Positions 53,520 to 61,122 of a stretch of DNA of 64,000 nt are shown piece after piece. Within the stretch, counting starts at the first letter, position 1, and each line of letters starts with the position of its first letter. Source of the DNA: CAZTTG01 sp964615935 (GTDB lineage: Bacteria; Planctomycetota; UBA1135; GCA-002686595); assembly GCA_964615935.1 (NCBI GenBank), contig CAZTTG010000007.1:1-64000 (forward strand), written 5' to 3'. Below the pieces are notes generated by a model. The model was given only the letters and a program-made list of their open reading frames with translations, did not search any database and had not been told where the DNA came from. The translations under genes were made by a program, and so were the position numbers.

Positions 53520-56054
53520 ATGAGACTGCACCTTCTCTGCGCGGCCTTCCTCCCGTGCTTCGGAGGCCTGGCCGCCCAGGAGCCCGCGCCCGCGGCGCCC
53601 AACGTCATCCTACTCATGGCCGACGACCTCGGCTTCGGCGACGTCGGCTTCACCGGCAACCAGACCGTGCGCACGCCGCACCTCGATCGACTGGCCCGGG
53701 AGGGCGTGCGCCTGGATCGCTTCTACGCCGCTGCACCGGTGTGCTCCCCGACCCGGGCGAGCTGTCTCACCGGACGCCATCCGTACCGCTCGGGCATCAC
53801 CTGGGCCTTCGCCGGCGCGCTCCCCACGGCCGAGCTCACCATCGCCGAGGCCCTGGGCCAGGCGGGCTACGCCACCGCCCACCTCGGCAAGTGGCACGTG
53901 GGCCACCTCAGCCGCACCCTCAAGCAGGGCTACGCGCCGGGCGAAGCGGACGGCTCCGGTTACTCGCCGCCGTGGGAGAACGGCTTCGACGAGTGCTGGT
54001 CGGTGCTCAACTCGGTGCCCTCCTTCAATCCGTACTACCTGACCTGCGGGGAGTTCGGCACCGAGGGCTACCGCATGGTCATGGACCGCCCGGTCGCGGG
54101 CGGAGAGCGCGAGGGCGGATTCGTCTGGCGCGACCGGTTCTGGAGCGGACCCGGCAGGCTGCACGACGAGTGGATCGAGGGGCCGGTTCCGGACCTGCTC
54201 GTGGGGCGCGCGCTCGACTTCGCGCGCCGCGCCGGCGAGGCCGCAAGGCCCTTCCTGGCGCTCGTCTGGTTCTCCACGCCGCACACGCCGGTGGTGGCCG
54301 GGCCGGAGCACCGCGCCCTCTACCCGGGGCTCTCCATCGAGGAGCAGCACTGGTACGGGGCCATCAGCGCCATGGACGAGGCCATCGGAAGGCTGCTGGC
54401 GGGGCTCGAGGAGCTGGGCATCGCGGAGAACACCCTCGTCTGGTTCTGCAGCGACAACGGCCCCACCTGGGTCCACGATCTCGGCAGCACCGGCGGGCTG
54501 CGCGGCCGCAAGGGATCGCTACACGAGGGCGGCATCCGCGTGCCCGCCGCGGTTCGGTGGCCCACGGCCCTTGAGGGGGGGCGCGCAATCGATGCGCCCA
54601 TGAGCACGAGCGACATCATGCCCACGGTGCTCACCGCAGCCGGCATCGCCCCCCCGTCCGACCGGCCGCTGGACGGGGAGGACGTGGGGCCGATCCTCTC
54701 CGGAAGGGCTGGGATGCGCGCATCGGCGATCGGTTTCCAGTCGCCCAGGCTCGAGAGCCAGGCCAAGGACACCAAGGCCTGGATGCAGACCGGCGGTACG
54801 CAGCTCGCCTGGATGGAGGGGCGCTGGAAGCTCCTCAGCATGACCGGCGGGGAGAGCTTCGAGCTCTACGACCTCGCCTCCGATCCCTTCGAGGAGCACG
54901 ACCTCGCCGCGGCCGAGCCGGAGCGCGTCGCGCGGATGAGCGCCGCGCTCGAGAGCTGGCGGGAGAGCTGCGACGCCAGCGCCGAGGGGGCCGAGCCGGT
55001 GCGCGTGCTCGTCGCGCGCGAGACGCCGGTCCGCGGCGTGGAGCGCTCGCCCGCCTGCTACGCCCAGTTCCGCGAGCAGAACGTGCTGGTGACCAACGCC
55101 GGCCGCCTGGTCGTCGTGGCCCAGGGCCGCGAGGAGAGCGGCTGGAGCGACCGCTCGGGGCAGGACCTGGTCTGCCGCTGGAGCGACGACCTGGGCGAGC
55201 GCTGGTCGGAGGCGATCCTCGTCGCCAGCCAGGGCGACGGCTCCATCTGCCCCAACGCCGCCGTGCACGATCGCGAGGCCGACGCGATCCACGTGCTCTA
55301 CAACGCCTTCCTCTGGGACTTCCGCGACCCCGAGTCGCGCAAGCCCATGCAGGGCCGCGCCTGCCGGCAGTACCAGGTCTCGAGTCGCGACGGCGGCCAG
55401 ACCTGGACCGCTCCCCGGGAGATCTCCGGCATGCTGGGCTCGGACGGCTTCGAGGTCGTTTTCGGCTCGGGCGAGGGCATCCAGCTCCGTTGTAGCCCGC
55501 ACACCGGCCGCCTGGTGGTACCCGGCGGCTTCCGGCAGCGCTGGGGCAACCGCATGTTCCTCTCCGACGACGGCGGCGCCACGTGGGAGGCGGGCGAGAT
55601 CGCGCCGCGCGAGCAGGTGGCCGGGCTGAACGTGCGCCTGGAGAACAAGGTGGCCGAGCTCTCCGACGGCACCCTGGTCCAGAACGCCCGCCACACCCCC
55701 CAGAGGGTGCGCGCCTTCTCGCGCGACGGCGGCCGCACCTGGAGCACGCAGGAGGTGGATCCCGCCCTCGCGGCCGTGAGCTGCAACGGGGCCCTGCTCT
55801 GCGTGCAGGACGAGGCCGGGCGCGACGTGCTCCTCCTCTCGGTGCCCACCGGCCCCGGGCGTACCCGGGGAACCGTCTACGCGAGCTTCGACGGCGGGCA
55901 GACCTGGCCCCACGCCAGGACGATGGTCGAGGGCGAGTTCGCCTACTCCAGCCTCGTCCGCCTCTCCGACGGGCGCATCGGGCTCTTCTACGAGGCTCGC
56001 GACCATCGGGACATCGCGCTGCGGCGGTTCTCCCTGGAGCGCCTCCTGCGTTGA
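53520..56054 (+). CDS. Sulfatase-GH33-like sialidase fusion protein
   Basis: An 844-residue secreted protein (signal LHLLCAAFLPCFGGLAAQ). The sulfatase at about 25-480 has PNVILLMADDLGFGDVGFTG, VCSPTRASCLTGRHPYRSGI, HLGKWHVGHLS, CSDNGPTWVHDLGSTGGLRGRKGSLHEGGIRVP. From about residue 500 there is a GH33-like sialidase: an Arg-containing FREQNVLVTNAGRLVVVAQGR in place of YRIP, CRWSDDLGERWSE, SSRDGGQTWTAP, GEGIQLR, the Glu in RLENKVAELSDG, the Asp-boxes SDDGGATWEA and SRDGGRTWST, and the catalytic-type Tyr in FAYSSLVRLSDG. The core acid residues are plausible, so the enzyme is probably active. It is co-transcribed with the arylsulfatase 6 nt upstream, with GAGG before the ATG. Confidence 0.87.
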   Translation: MRLHLLCAAFLPCFGGLAAQEPAPAAPNVILLMADDLGFGDVGFTGNQTVRTPHLDRLAREGVRLDRFYAAAPVCSPTRASCLTGRHPYRSGITWAFAGALPTAELTIAEALGQAGYATAHLGKWHVGHLSRTLKQGYAPGEADGSGYSPPWENGFDECWSVLNSVPSFNPYYLTCGEFGTEGYRMVMDRPVAGGEREGGFVWRDRFWSGPGRLHDEWIEGPVPDLLVGRALDFARRAGEAARPFLALVWFSTPHTPVVAGPEHRALYPGLSIEEQHWYGAISAMDEAIGRLLAGLEELGIAENTLVWFCSDNGPTWVHDLGSTGGLRGRKGSLHEGGIRVPAAVRWPTALEGGRAIDAPMSTSDIMPTVLTAAGIAPPSDRPLDGEDVGPILSGRAGMRASAIGFQSPRLESQAKDTKAWMQTGGTQLAWMEGRWKLLSMTGGESFELYDLASDPFEEHDLAAAEPERVARMSAALESWRESCDASAEGAEPVRVLVARETPVRGVERSPACYAQFREQNVLVTNAGRLVVVAQGREESGWSDRSGQDLVCRWSDDLGERWSEAILVASQGDGSICPNAAVHDREADAIHVLYNAFLWDFRDPESRKPMQGRACRQYQVSSRDGGQTWTAPREISGMLGSDGFEVVFGSGEGIQLRCSPHTGRLVVPGGFRQRWGNRMFLSDDGGATWEAGEIAPREQVAGLNVRLENKVAELSDGTLVQNARHTPQRVRAFSRDGGRTWSTQEVDPALAAVSCNGALLCVQDEAGRDVLLLSVPTGPGRTRGTVYASFDGGQTWPHARTMVEGEFAYSSLVRLSDGRIGLFYEARDHRDIALRRFSLERLLR

Positions 56055-56073
56055 GTGGAGGACCGCTCCGGCC

Positions 56074-56102
56074 CGACCCGGAAGATTCTTCCCACCGGGT
56101 CG
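56074..56102 (+). terminator. Hairpin after the sulfatase operon
   Basis: CGACCCGG and CCGGGTCG form an 8-bp stem 20 bp after the stop codon. The loop contains a second palindrome (GGAAGATTCTTCC), so alternative folds exist. There is no T-run. The remaining gap 56103-56327 shows no clear gene. Confidence 0.4.
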
Positions 56103-56327
56103 CGAGCCGGACGTCCCGCCGGCCACGACCCAATCCCGATCCGCCTTCATATGAATGGCGCGGGAACCCGATGAGAGCGGGCCGGCTCCCTCGGAGCCCA
56201 CCCCACCGCGCGGCTGCCCCGCGGGACGGGCGCGCGCACGGCACGAGCCGGCGCCACCCCGTCCTCCCGACGCCTCCAGATGACCGGTCAAGAACCGAGA
56301 ACCTCTCCGTCCCGGCGGGGGGCCGCC

Positions 56328-56894
56328 ATGCGCGCGTCCCCCCGGGCGGGCTACACCCTGCTCGAGATCCTGATCGTGATGGTGGTCATGGTGGTGGCCG
56401 TCACCATGTACTCGAGCTCGGTGGGGGCCATCGCGCGGCAGCGCGAGATCAACCGCGAGAGCGCCGTGGCCGCGGCCGCCAGCCAGGTGGTGCTGGAGCG
56501 GATGCGCGACTGCGCGTTCCACGACCTGTGGACCCTCTACAACGCCGATCCGGACGACGACCCCGGCGGCGCGGGGACGGCCCCGGGGAGCCGCTTCGCC
56601 ATTCCGGGCCTCGACGCGCTGCCCGAGTCCCCGGACGGGCTGCAGGGCGAGGTGATCCTGCCCGCGATCCAGCGGAGCGTGGGGGAGCTCCCCATCTGGG
56701 AGCTGCGAGAGGACTTCGAGGATGCGGGGCTGGGCCTGCCCCGCGACCTGACTGGCGACGAGGTGGTCGACTCCTTCGACCACGCCGAGGACTACCGCGT
56801 GCTGCCCGTGATGGTGCGCGTGCGGTGGCAGGGCCCCACCGGGCCGCGGCGGTTCCAGGTCCACAGCCTCTTCTCGGACATGCGGAGGCGGTGA
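56328..56894 (+). CDS. Type IV pilin-like protein, PilV/GspI-like
   Basis: A 188-residue prepilin with a class III signal: a short leader RASPRAG, cleavage before Tyr, Glu at +5 and a hydrophobic helix (YTLLEILIVMVVMVVAVTMYSSSVGAI). After processing by a PilD-type peptidase it would join a pilus or type II secretion pseudopilus as a minor subunit. The globular part is acidic (NADPDDDPGG, DDFEDAG-like stretches). ATG 56280 is an upstream alternative, giving a 24-residue leader. I prefer 56328 because it gives a normal leader length. The TGA overlaps a GTG at 56891 of the next gene, and the preferred ATG of that gene is 3 nt on. Confidence 0.75.
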   Translation: MRASPRAGYTLLEILIVMVVMVVAVTMYSSSVGAIARQREINRESAVAAAASQVVLERMRDCAFHDLWTLYNADPDDDPGGAGTAPGSRFAIPGLDALPESPDGLQGEVILPAIQRSVGELPIWELREDFEDAGLGLPRDLTGDEVVDSFDHAEDYRVLPVMVRVRWQGPTGPRRFQVHSLFSDMRRR

Positions 56895-56896
56895 TC

Positions 56897-57490
56897 ATGG
56901 CGGGTCGTCGCACCAGGGCCGGCTTCACCATGATCGAGTTCCTGATCGCCATGGGACTCATGGTGGTCGTGCTGACCAAGGTGAGCCTGGTCATGAGCGC
57001 GTCCTCCAGCGACTTCCGACAGCGCAGCGAGGTGGCCACCCTGGAGGACCGGGCGCGCCGCGCGGTGGACCGCATCGGATACGCCATCATGGGCTCGAGC
57101 CGGGACTCCCTCTTCCCCGAGCAGGAGTCGCCCATCTTCAGCGAGGAGCTGGCCTACGAGCTGCACATGGGGGTGCAGGACGGGGAGATCGTGTGGAGCG
57201 ATCCCGAGTGGATCGGCCTGTCGGAGGACCAGACCAGCATCGTCTGGAGCCAGAACCCCGGCGGGAGCCAGGAGAAGCGGGTGGTGTGGTGCAACCTCGT
57301 GCGCCCCTTCCTGAACGGCGAGATCCTCAACGGGATGGACGACAACGAGAACGAGCTGGCGGACGAGAAGGGCCTGTCCTTCGAGATCAACGGCAACAAG
57401 GTGACCGTCCGCCTGTGCCTGGAGGGGGCACCGGCGGACGGCCAGACGGCCGTGGTGAGCGTGGAGACGACGGTGACATGTCGAAACTGA
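56897..57490 (+). CDS. Type IV pilin-like protein, PilW/GspJ-like
   Basis: A 197-residue prepilin: leader AGRRTRAG, cleavage before Phe, Glu at +5 (FTMIEFLIAMGLMVVVLTKVSLVM). SDFRQRSEVATLEDRARRAVDRIGYAIMGS resembles the PilW/GspJ helix after the membrane segment, which normally packs against the next minor pilins. The start ATG follows GGAGG by 8 nt; GTG 56891, overlapping the previous stop, is possible. Its 3-prime end overlaps the PilX-like gene by 13 nt. It is probably part of an initiation complex at the tip of a pilus or pseudopilus. Confidence 0.78.
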   Translation: MAGRRTRAGFTMIEFLIAMGLMVVVLTKVSLVMSASSSDFRQRSEVATLEDRARRAVDRIGYAIMGSSRDSLFPEQESPIFSEELAYELHMGVQDGEIVWSDPEWIGLSEDQTSIVWSQNPGGSQEKRVVWCNLVRPFLNGEILNGMDDNENELADEKGLSFEINGNKVTVRLCLEGAPADGQTAVVSVETTVTCRN

Positions 57491-59049
57491 TGAAAACGAG
57501 CGGATCGATCGGACGTTCCGGGATCGCGAGCCGGCTGAGACCCGGGCCGCGCAGCGGCGGGGCCCTGGTCCTGGCGCTGATCGCGGTGATCACGGTGTCC
57601 ATCCTCAGCGCGGCCTACCTGCAGCTCAACTCGTCGATCATGCGGCGACAGGGGCACTCGGTGGACCGCAAGCGCGCCTTCTACCTGGCCGAGGCCGGCC
57701 TGGCCGAGGCCCACGCGGGGCTGGCGGTGGGCAAGACCGGCAACGTGGGCAGCCGGGACGCCCCGGCGGCCTTCGGCGACGGCCTCTTCTGGGTGGAGGC
57801 CACGAAGCTGGACGAGGGCCAGGTGGGCCTGGAGAGCACCGGATTGTGCGGCTCCGGCCGCGCCTGCCTGAGCCTGATCCTGGAGCGCGACGAGCTCGCC
57901 GTCGCGGATCTGGGCTTCTTCTCCACCGTGGACCTCGTGATCGGGGAGGACTCCCTGGTCGATGGCTACGACTCGGCCCAGGGCAGCTACGACTCGCAGG
58001 TCGACGAGACCCTCGATCCCCCCCGCGCCACGGCCGGCGCCAAGATGGGATCCGACGCCGACATCCAGCTCCTCGGATCGCGGGCCGGCGCCGCCATGGT
58101 GTTCGGCGCCGCCACCCCGGGGACGAGCGGGGTGGTGACGGTGGGTCCGGGCGCGCTGGTCGAGGGCTCGACCTCGCCGCGGCCCGAGGCCGGCGAGCTG
58201 CCGCCGGTCGAGCCCCCCTCGGTGCCCATGTCAGTGGGAGGCCGGCACGACGGGCCTCTTCCCCTGATCATCCCGCCGGGAGACGTGGGCTACGAGGTGA
58301 TCACCGTCGGCTCCGACGGCGAGGTCATCGTCCAGGGCCCGATCAACCTGGTCGTCGGAGACCTGATTCTCGAGCCGCAGGCGACCCTGACCCTGGACGC
58401 CTCCGATGGGCAGATCAGCGTCTACGTGACGCAGAGCCTGCGGGCGGACGAGCAAGCCCTGCTCCAGTCCACCGTCGACAACCCCGCCCGGGTGGCCTTC
58501 TACGTGTCCGCCGAGGACGCCGAGGTGCCGACCATGGGGCAGGGGGACCCCAGCAACCCCTCGGTGCAGCTACAGACCAGCACCCAGTTTCACGGGATCC
58601 TCTATGCCCCGCGGGCGTACGTGTCCCTGGCGGGAGGCTTCGAGGTCTTCGGGGCGGTCCTCGCGAAGGGGCTGCAGCTCGAGCAGGGGGCCCGGCTGCA
58701 CTTCGACGTGGCCCTGGCCTCGGCGGCCTACGAGGGACGGCTGCCCAAGGTTCTGAGCTGGAAGATCATCGAGCTCCCCGAGAGCGTGCCCAGCGGCGAC
58801 CTCTCGAATCCCTTCAACGCCATGGGAGTCGAACGGGACGAGCTCCTCCCGCCGGACCAGGCCCACCAGCCCACCTGGGTCGACATCGAGTACAACGATC
58901 AGGACGGGCAGGACGCGAGCTTCACGGGATGGGACCGCGACTTCGAGCGGCGGTGGGCGCGGCGGGTCAAGTGGCTGAAGCGGGACAAGTACAAGGACTA
59001 CAAGGACGACAAGGATTACAAGGACAAGGACAAGGACAAGCTCAACTGA
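57478..59049 (+). CDS. PilX-like minor pilin with beta-helix domain and Lys/Asp-rich tail
   Basis: A 523-residue protein. The N-terminus has GGALVLALIAVITVSILSAAYLQLNSSI followed by RKRAFYLAEAGLAEA, the PilX-type membrane helix with its FYLAEAG hallmark and no classical Glu5. Residues about 150-430 form a right-handed beta-helix-like domain of the DUF7305 kind (GPINLVVGDLILEPQATLTLDA, STQFHGILYAPRAYVSLAGGFEVFGAVLAKG). The last 20 residues are almost only Lys, Asp and Tyr (KYKDYKDDKDYKDKD), encoded by near-repeats of aaggac. It overlaps the PilW-like gene, so coupling is likely. The PilV-PilW-PilX order matches minor-pilin clusters elsewhere. Confidence 0.75.
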   Translation: MSKLMKTSGSIGRSGIASRLRPGPRSGGALVLALIAVITVSILSAAYLQLNSSIMRRQGHSVDRKRAFYLAEAGLAEAHAGLAVGKTGNVGSRDAPAAFGDGLFWVEATKLDEGQVGLESTGLCGSGRACLSLILERDELAVADLGFFSTVDLVIGEDSLVDGYDSAQGSYDSQVDETLDPPRATAGAKMGSDADIQLLGSRAGAAMVFGAATPGTSGVVTVGPGALVEGSTSPRPEAGELPPVEPPSVPMSVGGRHDGPLPLIIPPGDVGYEVITVGSDGEVIVQGPINLVVGDLILEPQATLTLDASDGQISVYVTQSLRADEQALLQSTVDNPARVAFYVSAEDAEVPTMGQGDPSNPSVQLQTSTQFHGILYAPRAYVSLAGGFEVFGAVLAKGLQLEQGARLHFDVALASAAYEGRLPKVLSWKIIELPESVPSGDLSNPFNAMGVERDELLPPDQAHQPTWVDIEYNDQDGQDASFTGWDRDFERRWARRVKWLKRDKYKDYKDDKDYKDKDKDKLN

Positions 59050-59092
59050 AGAGCCTGGGGGGGATGAGAGCGAGTAGGACGACCACGGCACC

Positions 59093-60448
59093 ATGCTCAC
59101 ACTTCCGAGATCGCAGCGGACGATGCTGGCGTGGGCCCTCTGCCTGGCAGCGGGCCTCGCCCCTCGTCCAGCGGCGGCCCTAGAGCGGGATGCCCGTGGT
59201 CAGGAAGCGGTCTCGGGGGCCGCCGAGGAGGTCGCCCGGCTCCTCGGCGAGGCGCGCGAGGGCGGTGCGAGCGCCGAGGCCCTGGCGAGACAGCTGGCGG
59301 CCCTGGGCTCGGAGGCCGTCCCGGCCCTCTTCAAGGTCCTGGACGAGGGCCGCTTCTCCGCCGGGCAGGAGGCCGAGAGGGGCTGGCGGATCACCCTCGA
59401 TCCAAAGCTGGAGGAGGCGGTCCTCGCCGCCTTCGAGCGCCTGCCGTGGGCAGCCGTGCGCGCTCACGTCGCGGAGCTGGCCGCATCGGAGGCGCCCGAG
59501 CGGACGAAGCTCACCGCCCTCTGCGTCCTCGCCGCGGCCGGCGAGGGGCGCGACCTGGACCTGTGCCTGCTGCTCGCGAATCCGCCGGACGACACCACCA
59601 CCGTCGGCCTCCCGCTGCGGCGGGCCTTCGAGGAGGCCGCGAGCGCGATCCTGGGACGCGACGAGCGGGCCATCTGGCGGCTGCAGGACCTGGCCCTGGA
59701 GGCGCGGCCGGGCCTGCAGTACGCGATCGTGCGGTCGATCGCGGGCGCCGCGTCCCCCGACGCGCTGGTGGCCCTGGCCCGGCTGCTGTCGCGAGCCTCG
59801 GGGCTGGAGGCGCTGATCCTCGCCGAGCTCTCCCGCCTGGGCGCGAGCGCGCCGAGGCCGGTGGACGAGTACGTGCTCTCCAGCGTCCGCGACTACCTCG
59901 GCAGCGGGGACCCGGAGCTCCTCCACCAGGCCGTCCTGGCGGTCGGCCGGCTCGAGGACCTGGCCGCCGTACCGCGGCTGCTGGACGTCCTCGAGGCCGA
60001 CGAACCCCGCCTGCGACAGAGCGCGCTGCGCTCCCTCCAGGCGGTCACCCACCTGCCCTTCCGCGGCGATCCCGAGCGCTGGAGGGCGTGGTACAACAAC
60101 GAGGTCGACTGGTGGGACCGCGAGGCCTCCATCCAGCTCGCCCTGCTCCGGGACGGCGAGGAGGCGGAGGTGGCCCGCACCCTGCTGGCGGTCGCCCGAA
60201 AGCGCCTGCACCGCCATGAGCTGGCCCGCTCGGTGCTGGGCTCCATGCCCAGGGCCAACCCGGACCTCTCGCGCATCGCCTGCGCCACCCTGGGGGCGCT
60301 GCGCTCCCCCCTGGCCATCCCCGAGCTGGTCTCGCGACTCGAGGACCCCGACGAGGGGGTCTCCGGGGCCGCCTGGAACGCCCTCCGACGGATCACCGGC
60401 CGCACGCTCGGCCCCGATCCGGCGCTCTGGCGGGGGATCGACTCCTGA
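59093..60448 (+). CDS. Exported HEAT-repeat protein
   Basis: A 451-residue protein with a signal peptide (TMLAWALCLAAGLAPRPAAA) followed by alpha-helical repeats of the HEAT/armadillo kind: LARQLAALGSEAVPALFKVL, DPELLHQAVLAVGRLEDLAAVPRLLDVLEADEPRLRQSALRSLQAVT, and IACATLGALRSPLAIPELVSRLEDPDEGVSGAAWNALRRIT. An inserted PFRGDPERWRAWYNNEVDWWDREASI segment is common in planctomycete HEAT proteins (the GxDxxxWxxWW pattern). It is likely a protein-protein scaffold in the periplasm. It follows the pilin genes by 43 bp and may belong to the same unit; its partner is unknown. The hairpin at 60520 follows. Confidence 0.75.
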   Translation: MLTLPRSQRTMLAWALCLAAGLAPRPAAALERDARGQEAVSGAAEEVARLLGEAREGGASAEALARQLAALGSEAVPALFKVLDEGRFSAGQEAERGWRITLDPKLEEAVLAAFERLPWAAVRAHVAELAASEAPERTKLTALCVLAAAGEGRDLDLCLLLANPPDDTTTVGLPLRRAFEEAASAILGRDERAIWRLQDLALEARPGLQYAIVRSIAGAASPDALVALARLLSRASGLEALILAELSRLGASAPRPVDEYVLSSVRDYLGSGDPELLHQAVLAVGRLEDLAAVPRLLDVLEADEPRLRQSALRSLQAVTHLPFRGDPERWRAWYNNEVDWWDREASIQLALLRDGEEAEVARTLLAVARKRLHRHELARSVLGSMPRANPDLSRIACATLGALRSPLAIPELVSRLEDPDEGVSGAAWNALRRITGRTLGPDPALWRGIDS

Positions 60449-60519
60449 GGCGTCCCCCCCGGAGCCTCCCGCCCCGCGGGCCCGCCTCCGCGGCGCCCCG
60501 GACCCTAAAGGCCACCCGC

Positions 60520-60552
60520 GGCCGAGGTCGATCCAGACCTCGGCCCCCTTTC
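60520..60552 (+). terminator. Rho-independent-like terminator after the HEAT-repeat gene
   Basis: A perfect 10-bp stem (GGCCGAGGTC with GACCTCGGCC), a 6-nt loop and a following CCCTTT. It separates the pilin/HEAT genes from the signalling genes. No promoter was recognised in the remaining part of the 130-bp gap. Confidence 0.6.
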
Positions 60553-60578
60553 CAGAACCGAAACACCCCGGCCGAACC

Positions 60579-61058
60579 ATGAAGAAGCGGAAACACCCGC
60601 GCCGGATCAAGCTGATCAAGCCCCGGCTGCAGTTCCGGCTGATCGGGGCCTTCGTCGGCCTGACCGCGCTCACCCTGCTCCTGCAGTTCCTGCTGCTGGC
60701 CGCGCGCCTGACCGTCACCGCCTCCTCGATGGATCAGGGCGGCGAGGTGCTGATGAACCTCACCGGCGGCCTGCTCATCGACATCCTGCTCTTCTCCTTC
60801 GGCGTGCTCCTGCCGCTGGTGTGCGCCGTGGGGGTGCTGGTCACCTTCCGGATCGCCGGCCCGGTGTATCGCTTCGAGCAGTACCTCGGACAGGTCGCGC
60901 GCGGGGAGGACCCCGGTCCCTGCCGCATCCGCAAGGGCGACCAGCTCCAGGAGCTGTGCGACAAGGTCAACGAGGCCGTGAGCGCCCTGCGCGAGCGGCC
61001 GGCGGCCGACCCCGAGCGCACCGTCGAGGAGCCGGTGGAGAGCCGCCCGGCGGCCTGA
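60579..61058 (+). CDS. Small two-helix membrane protein with HAMP-like segment
   Basis: A 159-residue protein with a basic N-terminus (KKRKHPRRIKLIKPR) and two transmembrane helices (LIGAFVGLTALTLLLQFLLLAA and LLIDILLFSFGVLLPLVCAVGVLVTF). After the second helix, RIAGPVYRFEQYLGQVARGEDPGPCRIRKGDQLQELCDKVNEAVSALR is a HAMP-like linker: the GPVYRFE...L..V..GE pattern is a familiar HAMP entry. There is no output domain. It may sense or relay a signal to the histidine kinases downstream, which begin 64 bp later on the same strand. A stand-alone role is unproven. Confidence 0.7.
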   Translation: MKKRKHPRRIKLIKPRLQFRLIGAFVGLTALTLLLQFLLLAARLTVTASSMDQGGEVLMNLTGGLLIDILLFSFGVLLPLVCAVGVLVTFRIAGPVYRFEQYLGQVARGEDPGPCRIRKGDQLQELCDKVNEAVSALRERPAADPERTVEEPVESRPAA

Positions 61059-61122
61059 TTCCTCGCCGGTTCGTCCCGCCCGATCGGGCCGGCACCAGTC
61101 CCCCCCCTGACGTGCGATCCCC

